Shown here: positions 21,481 through 32,190 of the stretch, one piece after another | Numbering within the stretch: the stretch's first letter is position 1 | Layout of the letters: the number at the start of each line of letters is the position of its first letter | DNA from: Metallyticus violacea | Taxonomy: Eukaryota; Arthropoda; Insecta; Mantodea; Metallyticidae | NCBI GenBank assembly: GCA_030762175.1 | Contig: CM060838.1 | Span: 20,851,001 to 20,915,000, forward strand | Reading direction: 5' to 3' | Length of the DNA stretch: 64,000 bases | Made by a program: the position numbers and the translations under genes | Notes under the pieces: model-generated | Database searches by the model: none | The model's input: the letters and a program-made list of their open reading frames with translations, nothing else | What the model was told of the DNA's origin: nothing

Positions 21481-23572
21481 TAAAAGTTTCTAAAAATAAT
21501 GCCTTTTTTACTGCCAATATTATATAGCCTATTCCTTTTTTTACCTTTTTAACGCCTAAACATTCAGGCTGCACCAATTAAAGACCGTTCTTAAACAATG
21601 TAATAATAATCATAATAATATATAACCCATAAAAAATCAAGGTGTGTTAAACTAGGAGATAAAACCAGCTTCAAATAATTCATTTGAGATAACAGCTGTA
21701 AATTTTAATTTAATTACCACACTCCTGTTCACTCGCATTTAATGGATAAGTGATTTTTCTGATCATTGTTTATTCTCTATAGGCTATATTTGTGTTATTG
21801 AATCTAACGAAAACAGTTTCTCGCAATTAATTTAGAGATATTGTGTATGTATAAAGTTTTTGACGTACAGTACACCATTCTGTATAATACAATTATATTA
21901 TGCTAATTTTTAATTTCTACTTTTTTAATCATGAATTAAAATTGCAATGTTTTGCAGTAAATTCAGGCTTACCTGCGCTGCTGTGTATTGCCTAGAGAGT
22001 GTATAGAATTCCAAATTGTAGCTGGGAATGATGCCGTTACCGCTTACAGTATTTAGAATCTCTCTTTAAAAGCAAATTACTTCTTGTCTTGCATAAAATT
22101 CGGACACGTTAATATGTGTTGGTTAATTTGATAATGTAGAATATTTGCAACGTTGATCATTTCTTCATTGTATATTATTTATAAAAATTTTTTCTAATGT
22201 TTTGGAGAAAAGATCTTTAAACCTGACATAATTTCAAATTTTTTTTTGTAATTCTGTATTGCTTTTTATGTATTGTATAGTTTTTTTTCTCTTATTTTTC
22301 CTACTATATTAATTTTATTGATTATTTCAGGAGTTGTGTAAACCTGCTTTTAAAAACTATAAATTTGCGGAAGCATTGGTCACAGCACAGCTATAAAAAA
22401 TAATAAAAATATTAGCAAAACTTATTGCATACTACAGCTCGCGGTATTTTAAGCTCTTTGTACAATTACTAAAAATTTATGTGTATATGACTTATTCTGA
22501 CGGTAAAAATATGAAACCTATCTTTATTAAACGTGAAATAATACAGTTAAAGTTTATTTCATCGCGTAGATTCCATATTCACTAATTCGAACCATACATC
22601 GTTATGAAATAAAATCTGCTAACACGTTATAATGTTCAAAATTAGCATCAGAGAAAGAATTCAGTTTATGCAGGGGAAAAAATATACATATTTAACACAA
22701 TTTGTAGTAGTTCAGGCTAAAACAGTTCTTGCACTCTTTCTCCGTTCATATAGATAGGACAAATTGCAAAACTTATTTGTAGACAACTCATACTAACACA
22801 ACGAACTCAAACCAGAAACTGTTTTGTTGTAACATGCAGTGCTATATCATTTTTATAACTCTCCACTATTGCCACATTTAGTTCAATGTAAAATATTATG
22901 GCGTCTATTTAAGCGGATGTGTATTGCATATTATTTCATTTTTACTTTTCTAACCGTACTTTCAAATGGTTGTGTAAATAATTATTTTACATAAAACTAT
23001 TTTCAAGCCACAAACTGCAAGCAGCAGAACAAGTATCATTGTATAGAACTATTGCTAAAACAAGCATGGTTTTGCTTTAGTAACTATGTTGGCAACTCTG
23101 GAACCACGTCAGCTGTTCCATTATTGCACATAACCTTGTCTTTCAGCCCAGAAAAGTGATTTTTAAACAGCAATTTAATATAACATGTAAAGAAAATGTA
23201 ATAATAACAATAAATAAGGCTAATTTGCAATTTTACCCCGCCAAATAGGTTTTAAAAAATTACTTATTGTATCTGGTGCGATACTGGTAATATTATTAAG
23301 ATATTTAAGTAACGTTTCTTCCATCTCCTCCTAGCGAGAAATACGCAAACTATTTCTTTGAAACAACGTACGTTCCAAAGTAACTGCAATACATTGGTAT
23401 TTATAATTACTATTTATTTATAAAGAGCTGCCTAACATGATGTATGATACACGTGTTAAAAGTAGTTCATTTTGTGAGTAATACAAAATGCATTTCCATG
23501 TGTATAATATATAACTATTATATCAAAAGAAACAAGCACTTTGACCATTGCTAACTTTTTAAGCATGGTGAA
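21481..23572. other. Unassigned AT-rich stretch
   Basis: About 2 kb with no frame, repeat or TE motif that I can support. Confidence 0.5.
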
Positions 23573-23602
23573 ATCTATTTTAAATGTGCATTTAAAATAG
23601 AT
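23573..23602. repeat. Perfect 14-bp-arm palindrome
   Basis: ATCTATTTTAAATG and CATTTAAAATAGAT flank the two bases TG. This forms a perfect hairpin or cruciform sequence. No neighbouring feature explains it. Confidence 0.9.
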
Positions 23603-23778
23603 GTATTTGTAGGTTAGTGTGAATAAACAAATACGCATCGTGATGTAAGTTGCGCTTGGGGCCGACATATTGTGGTCTGTGGAAGGAAGGCTTGGAGCGA
23701 AGCTGAAAGCTATTCACGGCCACAAGCTTCCTTATCAAGCTGGGACGGACTGGCTCACAACTGTTTCTCTTGCAAGCG
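23603..23778. other. GC-richer patch upstream of a small frame
   Basis: Unlike the AT-rich surroundings, 23640-23800 has a balanced base composition. No TE similarity recognised. It could be a promoter or first-exon region. Confidence 0.25.
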
Positions 23779-23964
23779 ATGATCCACTTCCGGTCTCACC
23801 CCTATATACACACACTTCTTAGCATTACTACAACCTCCATCATACCAACAGGAAATGTTATCATAATTATAGTTATATTCTTTTCGTCAGCTCTGTTCAT
23901 GTACTATTCGGTAGCCTTGTATATTATATATAAAGTCAGGACTGATAAATGCAAGGCCATGTGA
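23779..23964 (+). CDS. Small open frame with one hydrophobic segment
   Basis: ATG with a purine at -3. A 61-residue product begins MIHFRSHPYIHTLL and has one strongly hydrophobic stretch (VIIIIVIFFSSALFMYY and on to YII) followed by a basic tail KVRTDKCKAM. This is the layout of a single-pass membrane micropeptide. No family recognised, and AT-rich DNA readily produces hydrophobic frames, so this may be chance. Confidence 0.2.
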   Translation: MIHFRSHPYIHTLLSITTTSIIPTGNVIIIIVIFFSSALFMYYSVALYIIYKVRTDKCKAM

Positions 23965-24159
23965 GGAATTTTTATTCATACATTAATATATTTGTTTAAT
24001 GTGTTAAGGATATTATGCCTTTTTCTACACCCTCAGTAAAACAAAGTAAAAATATGTCTAATAAATTGAATATCCCCAAAATATGCCTTGTTCCACATAA
24101 AATAAAGCACTATAAAATTAGAGGACTAAAGAAATATTACCTCTTTACCGAAGCATACA

Positions 24160-24790
24160 AATGACAAGAGATAATTATCATTATCATCTGCTTCATGCTT
24201 AAGGACTGAAGTCCCATTGTTTTTCTTAGAACTTGAGTCTCTTTTTCCTCTAGGTATAAAAAATAAAATAAAATATGGAATTCTCTTATGAAGCACACTC
24301 TAGCCACGTTTGTCCATACATATTTATTTTATCTTCTCATTAATCATTTCACAGAACTTAGAAAGCTTATTTCTTGGACCTGAATTCTACATTTATCCTT
24401 CTTTGTTCAAGTCCAGTTTTCGCTGCCATATAGGCATCTGGTCATCGCCATAACTTTGTAGAATTTTCGTTTAATTTCCATAACATTGTTCTAATAGCAC
24501 CTCACTTTTAATTAAAATTTTGCTGTTTATATTCCACATCTATTTCCCCGAGGTATGAAATTTGCAACCATGAAAAATTAAAGTATTTTTCTTGTTCAGT
24601 ACTTTTATTTTCAAATTTTAATTGTAATATTATTGGCAATTTTTCCTTAAATGTCTTAAATTTTTAATTTTCTGTAGATATAGTAACATTATAATTTGAA
24701 TAATACCATGTTATTCATATAGAGCTTTCTGTAAGCTATTTTTACTGACAGAAATTAAAATTTTTATCATATGCGAACATAATTATATAA
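24160..24790 (-). pseudogene. LINE reverse transcriptase fossil 1
   Basis: Minus-strand reading, with frameshifts: FAYD (decayed F/Y-A-D-D catalytic motif) near 24770, KILISVSKNSLQKALY, TFKEKLPIILQLKFENK, LQISYLGEIDVEY (the YLGCxISY region), KRKFYKVMAMTRCLYGSENW, KKDKCRIQVQEISFL, then RIPYFILFFIPRGKRDS. The order and spacing match the RT-thumb and C-terminus of the RTE/Jockey-like LINEs common in insects. The catalytic change and many stops show it is dead. Confidence 0.75.
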
Positions 24791-25398
24791 AAAGTAATAA
24801 AATTACGATTTAGGTTATTATAAAGACAAAGGAACATACTAAACAAAATTCAGTATCTTTATCTTTATGTAAATAACATAATTTTAAAATTAATTTTGTA
24901 TTAAGATTTCTTCACCCAACTCCTGATATCATTAGAGTATTCCAGACCAGTGGTAATAAAACGATATAAGATGGTAATTATTTTGTAAGGAGCGTAGAGT
25001 TCCTTTAGTTTTTAACTATTTCTTGTATTATATTTGTCCTATTTTTCCTTAATTTTTATCTTCGATTTTATGATTACTACTGCCTTATTTTATAGAGTGA
25101 GGTTATGTGCAGAGGGGTTAAACGAATAGCATGATATATTCGTAGAGAGAAACTAAAAACGTAATACTGAGTAATTTGAATTAGAGATGTGCTAGATTTT
25201 TAAACACGAAGACAGAGGATGTTTTTTTCTGTTTGTTATTTCAGAAGCAAATATGAACACGTTGTATATCTTAGTAAAGGATCAACTTTAAGCAGTAATC
25301 AACACGAAGCTTCTCAAAAGCTTAAGTAAAAGTTTTTATACATATAAGAACTTCTTTCCTTGCATCGCATTTTAGACCAATAATAGCTGAACGTCCTT
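24791..25398. other. Unassigned AT-rich stretch
   Basis: Lies upstream of the first LINE fossil on the minus strand. I could not recognise further RT motifs in it. Confidence 0.4.
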
Positions 25399-25890
25399 TC
25401 ATGGAGATCTGTGTGCCCTTGATATCAGCTGCTTAACGGTGTACTTTCTAAACAAATCTCTGGATTCGACACTTTCAGATTTTAACCCTAATCTTGATTC
25501 TTTGGTGAATATTTTCTCATTATTCTTGCCATGCCTGTGATGAAGTAGTGTTGATCTCTGTTGCTGATGCGAGTAGCAAACACAGAGCACTTGTTCTTGC
25601 AATATAACGATTGATGTGACGTTCTGAAGTTGATTTGATTGTTGCATGTACAGGATAATGGAGACTTCTTGCTTGAATTCTTAAGTGGATAGGCAATGTT
25701 TTTATAGCTTTTTCTTGCATCGTATTAACTTCTTTCACGTTTACAAAGTCTACTGATGTTCTTTGGGAAGCTGCAAACGCACTTGTCACATTAACGAGTT
25801 TTACTTCTGCTTCCAGTATTCCAACGGCCTGGTTTGCTTTGTGAACAACAAATTTTCTTCTTTTTGCGTCCTCTTAGTTAACTAAGCGCA
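25399..25890 (-). other. Two overlapping unrecognised open frames
   Basis: One frame is open from about 25890 (after TAA) to 25520 and includes VVHKANQAVGILEAEVKLVN. The overlapping frame runs 25647-25399 and includes KESRLGLKSESVESRDLF. Together they could be one protein broken by a frameshift. They lie just downstream, on the same strand, of the second LINE reverse transcriptase fossil, and could be its 3' part or something else. Confidence 0.3.
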
Positions 25891-25989
25891 ATATATTCAA
25901 CTTTTTCTGTTCAGTTCAACAACATATATTGAGTTTACAATTGAATGTATTATTAAAAGCAGATATCAGGTTAAAATTTCAACTCTAAT

Positions 25990-26440
25990 GTATTCTATTT
26001 GAATTTTTACTGGATATTGTAAACCATCGTTACTATTTCTTGCAACTTATGTGTATTTAGTTTTAATCCAAATTTCTGCGCCCATATTTAAGTCTATTGT
26101 TTTAGTCACTGCGTTATTTGTCTCGTCAAAACGTAAATGTTTGTAAATTTGCAAATCGTCATTATATCGCTGCATGTTATGGTTTCACCCAGGCTATCTA
26201 TCCTTGGGGAACTGCAGATTTCACGATCAACCAGTTTAAAGAAAGAAGGGAAAACGTGTGTTAATCGTGAACAATGGAATTGTTAGAAATATTAAAATGT
26301 CTAAATTTCAACAGATGTTTTGTTCAACAGCGTTAAATACCTTACTAAAGTTAATCATTGTCAATTAAGTCGGCTTCTCATATTTTTAATACACCTTTAA
26401 AACTGCTGAAGTAATACATCTAGGTACAAGATAATCAAGC
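25990..26440 (-). pseudogene. LINE reverse transcriptase fossil 2
   Basis: Minus strand: INFSKVFNAVEQNIC near 26340 (from DFSKAFDTVNHxIL), KSAVPQG near 26210 (from GVPQGS), then RYNDDLQIYKHLRFDETNNA near 26150 (from YADDLQIY) and KTIDLNMGAEIWI. These are the conserved RT blocks in order. About 30 residues normally found between GVPQGS and YADD are missing, and stops are frequent. Affinity is Jockey/CR1-like by motif; the clade is not certain. Confidence 0.8.
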
Positions 26441-27014
26441 CAGCAGAACTTTTGACAAGCATACTGATAGAGCAAATTTGAACGTCTTGACAGATTGATA
26501 ACTAGAGCCCAGATTTTTATGTAACATAAAATTGAGAAATAAATACACAAAATGTAGTAAAATATAATGAAATATGTGACATAATATGCGCAATTTACAA
26601 TGAATAATTACCTAATTACAAAAAAAATCCAATTATAAATTAAACATGTTAGCTAAGTTCACCAGCAATCACTCTCTATGCAATATTTATAGCTGCCATT
26701 ACTTCAAAGTGCTACAGAATCGTTATTTCCAATTATTAGCATAGTTTTATATTTTAAGTAGGTAAACCAGATAAAACTTTAAAGTTAGCAAAACCTTTTT
26801 GTAGGTTATTTCCCAGACGTATGTTAAAATAAAAGCAACTAAAATAAATTCTTTAAAAAATATATTTTATAAGCGTAATAATGCAACATTGTATTCAAAC
26901 ACAGAAAGTGCTTTGTTCCTAAGGATATCTAAAGAATTCGTCAGCGTTAATTGTGCCAGAAGGTACATTCATATCTACTATTGTAAGTGTTTACGAATCG
27001 GGAAGTTAATGCCA

Positions 27015-27015
<1 letters not shown>
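26441..27015. other. Unassigned AT-rich stretch
   Basis: No feature recognised. Confidence 0.5.

Positions 27016-27061
<46 letters not shown>
27016..27061 (+). repeat. (AAT)n microsatellite
   Basis: About 15 uninterrupted units. Confidence 0.95.
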
Positions 27062-27062
<1 letters not shown>

Positions 27063-28789
27063 TGTATTTAGCATTTGATATAGAACAAAATAGATACAGA
27101 CATGATACAAAATGAATATAATATACAGTGGTATTAATGCTAACATATTTTTAATTGTTTTTGGTAGCCCATGTTATACTTGGCAGCTGTTACAACCAGA
27201 GGGTTCAAACCCTTACACATCGAGATTTGGATATAGTTAAAAAATTAATTTTGGAAGAGAGATCTATAATAGCAATATATAATATTTGAAAATCATAATG
27301 TTCAAGCTAGAAGTTTAAAAAAATGTATTTCATACTACAATTTGGGCATGATCTGAATAAGACACCTACTTCGACTGTGTCATGCATGTTTATCTAAAAC
27401 GTACAATTTTAGCAATGAACAAAAGTATAAATACAAATTAAAAATAAGTAAAACATGTAGAATGTAATACAAAACACAACTTTTTGTTATTATATTTCAT
27501 TGCTTCCTATGGAATTCTAGGGGTACATTAATTTCTTTTTCAAGAACAGGAAAATCGGCTGTAATGCATAAAAAAGTCCTTTTAGAATACCCAGATACAA
27601 AAGAAAAAAAGCAGATTAATTATATTCAAAGAATTGTGAAACAAAGAAGGAGCAGATTCGATAAGGTCTGGCACTACTGCTCTCCCAGAAAGTTTATCCT
27701 GAGGCCGATAATAGTCATTTGACCTTACTGACTGTGCCACTACTGCGGGCGAAAAAGATATGCTCATAGTTATTCAGTCCTGCTCCCAAATAATCAGCAC
27801 ATGCAGTACAGGCTATCAGCTCTCTGGCTGGTATCCAGGCGGGCTCAGTAGCCCGAGGCAACGGGAGCAATAGTTAACTGTGAGGTTCGCGCCCTAAAAT
27901 GTTCATATGTTGTATAGTTAATATGCAAGTCTACTTTTTAAAGTCCAATTGAATGTAACGTATTTCGTACATGAGCTAAATAAATTGTTTTGGGTATAAA
28001 CGCCAAGGTCTCTACGTTTTCTGAACATTAAAACAGATTATAATTCGAGTACGGTGTGGCTGATTTTGAAAATATTTTAATTTTGCAAATTTTTGTTATA
28101 AAACATAGTTTTATTATTCTATATTCTTTAAAGTTCTTGTATTTTTTATACTTACATTATTGTTTAATAATATTTAAAATATAAATTGCGTTTATCTTGA
28201 TTTTTTCAACTAATAAACAAAAATATTTCTGTGTGGAACATGATTTACGTTCTCTAAGTAGCCTAGCACGTACCGGCTTTTACATTAAGCCCAGGACACT
28301 ACAGTCCCTTGAAGAAGAACGCAGGAAAAGCTTGGCAAACAGTTTATTTTTAAGCAGGGGGGAATGTTTAATTTGCCATCGTAAGTATGAATGTCGCTTT
28401 GCTTTTCTGCTGTGAAAGAGTTCAATTATCTGCAGCTTTTTGCTACTGTTTCGGCAAATAGTAGGAGCCTTCCATTTCAACTCTTTGTCAAATGAGCGCT
28501 CTTCTCTTAGCTTCTTTAACGTTTCCCGGTTGTTAGCAAACTGTGAAGCCGCGATACATTAAAGCGTAACGAAGCGTCTGCAAGCAGTGTGTGAGAATTC
28601 TTTCTCCCACGTCCCTAGCGGGGAGCAGTCAAGTATTTTTAGAGAGGGATTCGCTAAACATTTTCCCTCCCTTTCCGTAAAAAAACAGACAGCTAAGCCA
28701 TAATAAAATGTGCGCGTTTTTGCTACATAGCTAAGCTGTTTTAATAAGATTCAGTTCCATGCGTGTCATTGATAAGATTTAAAAAATGC
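27062..28789. other. Unassigned stretch
   Basis: Two possible decayed tRNA-like segments: on the minus strand near 27755-27660 (GTGGCACAGTCAGTAAGG, then ATCGAATCT), and on the plus strand near 27845-27895 (GGCTCAGTAGCCCGAGGC, then GAGGTTCGCGCCC). Neither folds convincingly by eye. A GC-richer patch lies at 28500-28680. Confidence 0.3.
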
Positions 28790-29590
28790 CAGATACGTGA
28801 AAAACGGTGTATAGAATGAAGAAATGAATGAGAAGATGAGAAGAAGTCACAGAGAATTAGTAATATACAACTAAAAAAGCTAATTAAATAAATGTATACG
28901 GCTATAGATGAAATTAATTAAATGAGAAATCATATTTAGAAATAAATAAAGAGGGACACACTATGGCTAATGGGAATAAATTACTAGAGCGATAACATGA
29001 TAAAAATGAGGAATAAAACGGAAAAGACATAAGAAGGGGCAACAGAAAATAAAGGAAACTTAAAGGGTGGGAGGAAAGTAAAGGAAAGGTAAAAAAAAGT
29101 AAAGTAAAGATAGGTAAATATAAGACATGACAGAAAGAAATAAGGAAAGAATGGGAAAAGGGAGGGGAAGAAGGAAAGGAGGAAAAGTAATTAAGTAAGA
29201 AAGAACAAAATGCAAAGTAAGGTAAAGTAAAGATAAGACAAGACAGAAAAAACTAAAGGAATAAAGGAAAAAGGAGAGAGAAGTAAGAAAAGGAGGAAAA
29301 AACTAATGAAGGAAGCAATAAAGGAACGAATACACAGAAAAAGAAAGAAAAAATGCGGAAAAGAAAGGAAAAACAAGATAAAGTAAGGTAACAAAACAAA
29401 AGGTAAACTTAAGACAAGACAGAAAAAATGAAAGGAAAAAAGGAAAAAGAGAGAGAAGAAAGGAAAGGAGTAAAAAGTAATGAAGCAAGAAAGAAAGAAA
29501 AACAGAAACAAATAAAGGAAGAAAGAAAATGAGATAGAAAAGAGGAAAGTAGTAGAGAGAGAAAAAAGGAAAAAATAAATGTAGACGAAA
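28790..29590 (+). repeat. Purine-strand tract with tandem repeats
   Basis: For about 800 bases the plus strand is nearly all A and G. Blocks beginning GACAAGACAGAAAAAA recur at about 29236 and 29412, with a diverged one (GACATGACAGAAAGAAATAA) at 29125. They share GGAGAGAGAAG and TAATGAAGGAAGCAA-like parts. The long minus-strand frame rich in Phe, Ser and Leu across this tract is a compositional artefact. Confidence 0.8.
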
Positions 29591-30855
29591 TCAAAAGAAT
29601 GCAAGCTTGCCAGTAGAAACATTCGTACCGAATTGTAATTGTATACAGGAGTTTTCAGCATTTTGTAAGTGCCGTGTTTTTCATCGTGTACATATCTCAG
29701 TTTCTTAGGCTCCAGAGTATGGCTCTAATATCTGGTAAGGCCGTCTACACACCCTTAATTGTTTGAGTAAAACGACATTTCTCTGGATGATATTACGGAA
29801 ATATCCTCCATCGCTTGCACACTTTGAACAACCTATGGCTGAATACATAACATTTATTAAAACAAACATAGATTTCAGTAATTGTAATATCAATATACAA
29901 TTATTTCTTGTAAAAGAAGAGTTAGAGTGAATATTATGAGCCACTGTCGCACAGAAATACTGCCATTACATTATTACTAATCTCACCAAGGATGACTGGA
30001 GTTTGAGGGACACGTAACAATCTATTCCTACGCTCCTTGTTTGTGGTCAGGAGGTATTTTCAAAGTTTCATTTTGGTCTCGCGGTTACTTTAAATACTCG
30101 ATAGAGGAATAGCTTCCTTACCCGTGGTTCGTTTGCTTTTGTTGCTGAGATAGTACAAAATGCTTCTGAGTGCATCTATCCAAGTATTTTTACAAACCTT
30201 CAGCGGAGTAATGTACTTGCATCTTAGTTTTTACTCGCATCATGGTAGAAATTTGTCACAAACACACTGAAAATATACACCATCTTTGTTTACATTATTG
30301 GTAAGCGTTTTCATATCCCAAGTTTGATTGAACAGGAATCACTTGTGAAGGGCTGACTTTTCGAGTACGACTTCTTGAAATCAGCAGCCAAGTTCTCTCG
30401 AGGTAGCCATTCTGTATCTAGTGACGGTCTCATGCTCTGCTATTCCATTCCAAAATACAACACGGGTATTTAGCATGACCAAATTGTTGATAAAAAACCT
30501 AATCAGAAATGCCTTGCAAACATCTCGGTGGGGGCTAAGACAACACCCTCCTTCTTCCATTCCTACTTTTCTTTGTCTTTCCTGCTCAATGATCTACAGT
30601 CTTCTAGAAGCTTAGAGCGTAATTCCAGATAGGTTACTGTTCATCCAGGAAATAAATGGAAATACATTTGCGTGTGTTATAACATTCCCTAAATATAATT
30701 CTCTGAAAAAAATATATGTCACATTAACATATATAATGAAATTCCAAACGGCCAATACGTGCTAGGAAAATTCTGACCTCTTTTGGATTTAGGATGATGT
30801 CATTGTACAAAATATGTGCAAATTTCTAAGGCAATATTATAATTTTACCACTGTA

Positions 30856-30899
<44 letters not shown>

Positions 30900-31510
30900 G
30901 GTACCATGTATTTTATATTCCAGAGAAATTCCTACAAAATACTATATTGCGATCTCCAAGATTTATAGCGATGGAGTTTAAGAGCAGGAGAGAACTCCAT
31001 CACTAAGATATCAGCACTAAGATATCAGATTAGTGTAGTGTGTTTAAAGACTGATCAATGGAAAGATTTACTCTATAGACATCAGCTTCGTGTTTTTGTA
31101 GCGCTGGCATCCGCCACTGCTCGCGTCATGCAGCAAAACAAGTTGATAAATGACATTCAAACTGATTAGACCGCGATAAACAACCGTCTCTGTCAAGTAA
31201 ATCAACAAACTTATTGCCTCCAGTTTAAGTTCAAAGGCTTTGGGAAGGAATTCTATTTTCGATCATTTTGAGGAGTATAAATTAAAGACCATTACACTGT
31301 GTTGTTGCTTTGTTTTCTTTCGGTTTTAATGTATCTATTCATATTTTTCTTTCTTTTTTTCATCATTTGTACTATTGCTTAATTCGGAGTTCCTTCTTGT
31401 TTCGTTTACACGTTGGTTGCCACCATGTTGTCACTAAAATCGTTATATTTTCTTGGGACGTACGGTAGAGTAAATATTGCAAGAAACCATAAACTCTAAA
31501 TGGCAGTGAC
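29591..31510. other. Unassigned stretch
   Basis: Contains a TTA microsatellite at about 30857-30899 and a short tandem CACTAAGATATCAG at 31001-31028. No frame recognised. Confidence 0.4.
30857..30899 (+). repeat. (TTA)n microsatellite
   Basis: About 14 uninterrupted units. Confidence 0.95.
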
Positions 31511-31576
31511 ATGAGTTCTGGTTATGAATGGTAAGTTAGACGAGGTAACGAACGAGAGAACAGGTCAAGGTAAGTT
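31511..31576 (+). other. Candidate short first exon with two strong splice donors
   Basis: ATGAGTTCTGGTTATGAATG is followed directly by GTAAGT at 31531. A second perfect donor context, AAG/GTAAGT, lies at 31570. Two such sites within 40 bases is unusual in this window. No downstream acceptor or exon could be linked, so this is only a candidate. Confidence 0.15.
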
Positions 31577-31663
31577 ACAATCACCAACTAGTTTGATGGA
31601 TATGTCTCTTGTAATTTGTTGCCAGGCACCATGAAAGCTGGTAAAGGCTTATTCTTGTTACTT

Positions 31664-31670
31664 TATAAAA
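31664..31670 (+). promoter_or_regulatory. TATA-box-like site
   Basis: TATAAAA followed by GG, 48 bases before the ATG at 31718. The spacing would place a start site about 20 bases before that ATG. TATA-like words are common in AT-rich DNA. Confidence 0.25.
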
Positions 31671-31717
31671 GGAACATCTGCCCACAGAGATACTGTTTTC
31701 GCTATTGATTTAGAAAA

Positions 31718-31843
31718 ATGTACACTAACTTTGCTTTTGTGTTTGTTGACTTTTGGAGACTTTTAGAACCCTGCAAGGAAACCAAATGTTGTACCTACGC
31801 TCACATGCGGCGTTGTTTAAAAAAAAGAAAGAAAAAAAAATGA
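31718..31843 (+). CDS. 41-residue frame with four cysteines
   Basis: Starts AAAAATG, a good insect start context. Begins MYTNFAFVFVDFWRLLEP, contains CKETKCC and a fourth cysteine after TYAHMRR, and ends in a lysine run encoded by an A-rich tract. The hydrophobic start could resemble a weak signal sequence. No family recognised. The lysine run suggests the end is low-complexity DNA rather than selected protein. Confidence 0.15.
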   Translation: MYTNFAFVFVDFWRLLEPCKETKCCTYAHMRRCLKKRKKKK

Positions 31844-32098
31844 ACTACGCTGCGTAGAGTCTCTTGGTGTCCAAACTACGTAACTTACATTGCCATAAAT
31901 GTTTTAAGGAAAGTTAGTTTATCCTACTATTTATTATGTTTAAGAGCAATCATTTGATGTGCGTTCGTACTGGGGGGGGGGTAATAATACTGTCGTTTGT
32001 TTATAGCTATGACTGTTTACCTACATCTTAATTATCGGCCTGTTTCTGTAGGAATAGGGCACTTGCTCCTTTACAAGGATGACTAAAAAGTTCTCCTA

Positions 32099-32190
32099 CG
32101 AGGGTAGGTCCATAAGTTTCCGGCCTGGTCGATAAGGGCAATCGCCTTCACAAAATTCCTATCTGGTGTACATACCTTATGCAATTGCTA
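32099..32190 (+). mobile_element. Mariner B 5' end fragment (copy 4)
   Basis: CGAGGGTAGGTCCATAAGTT and TTCCGGCC follow a TA at 32097-32098, then ATCGCCTTC, matching the left 90 bases of copy B2. The rest of the element is absent. This copy has the best match to a consensus terminal repeat. Confidence 0.85.

Noticed and set aside
27660..27900. Two possible tRNA-like SINE heads
   Set aside because: Only fragments of the A and B boxes fit, no acceptor stem pairs, and there is no second copy in the window.
29191..29661. A 156-codon minus-strand frame rich in Phe, Ser and Leu
   Set aside because: It lies entirely in the purine-strand tract. The composition comes from the pyrimidine-rich complementary strand, and the other two frames there are similarly open.
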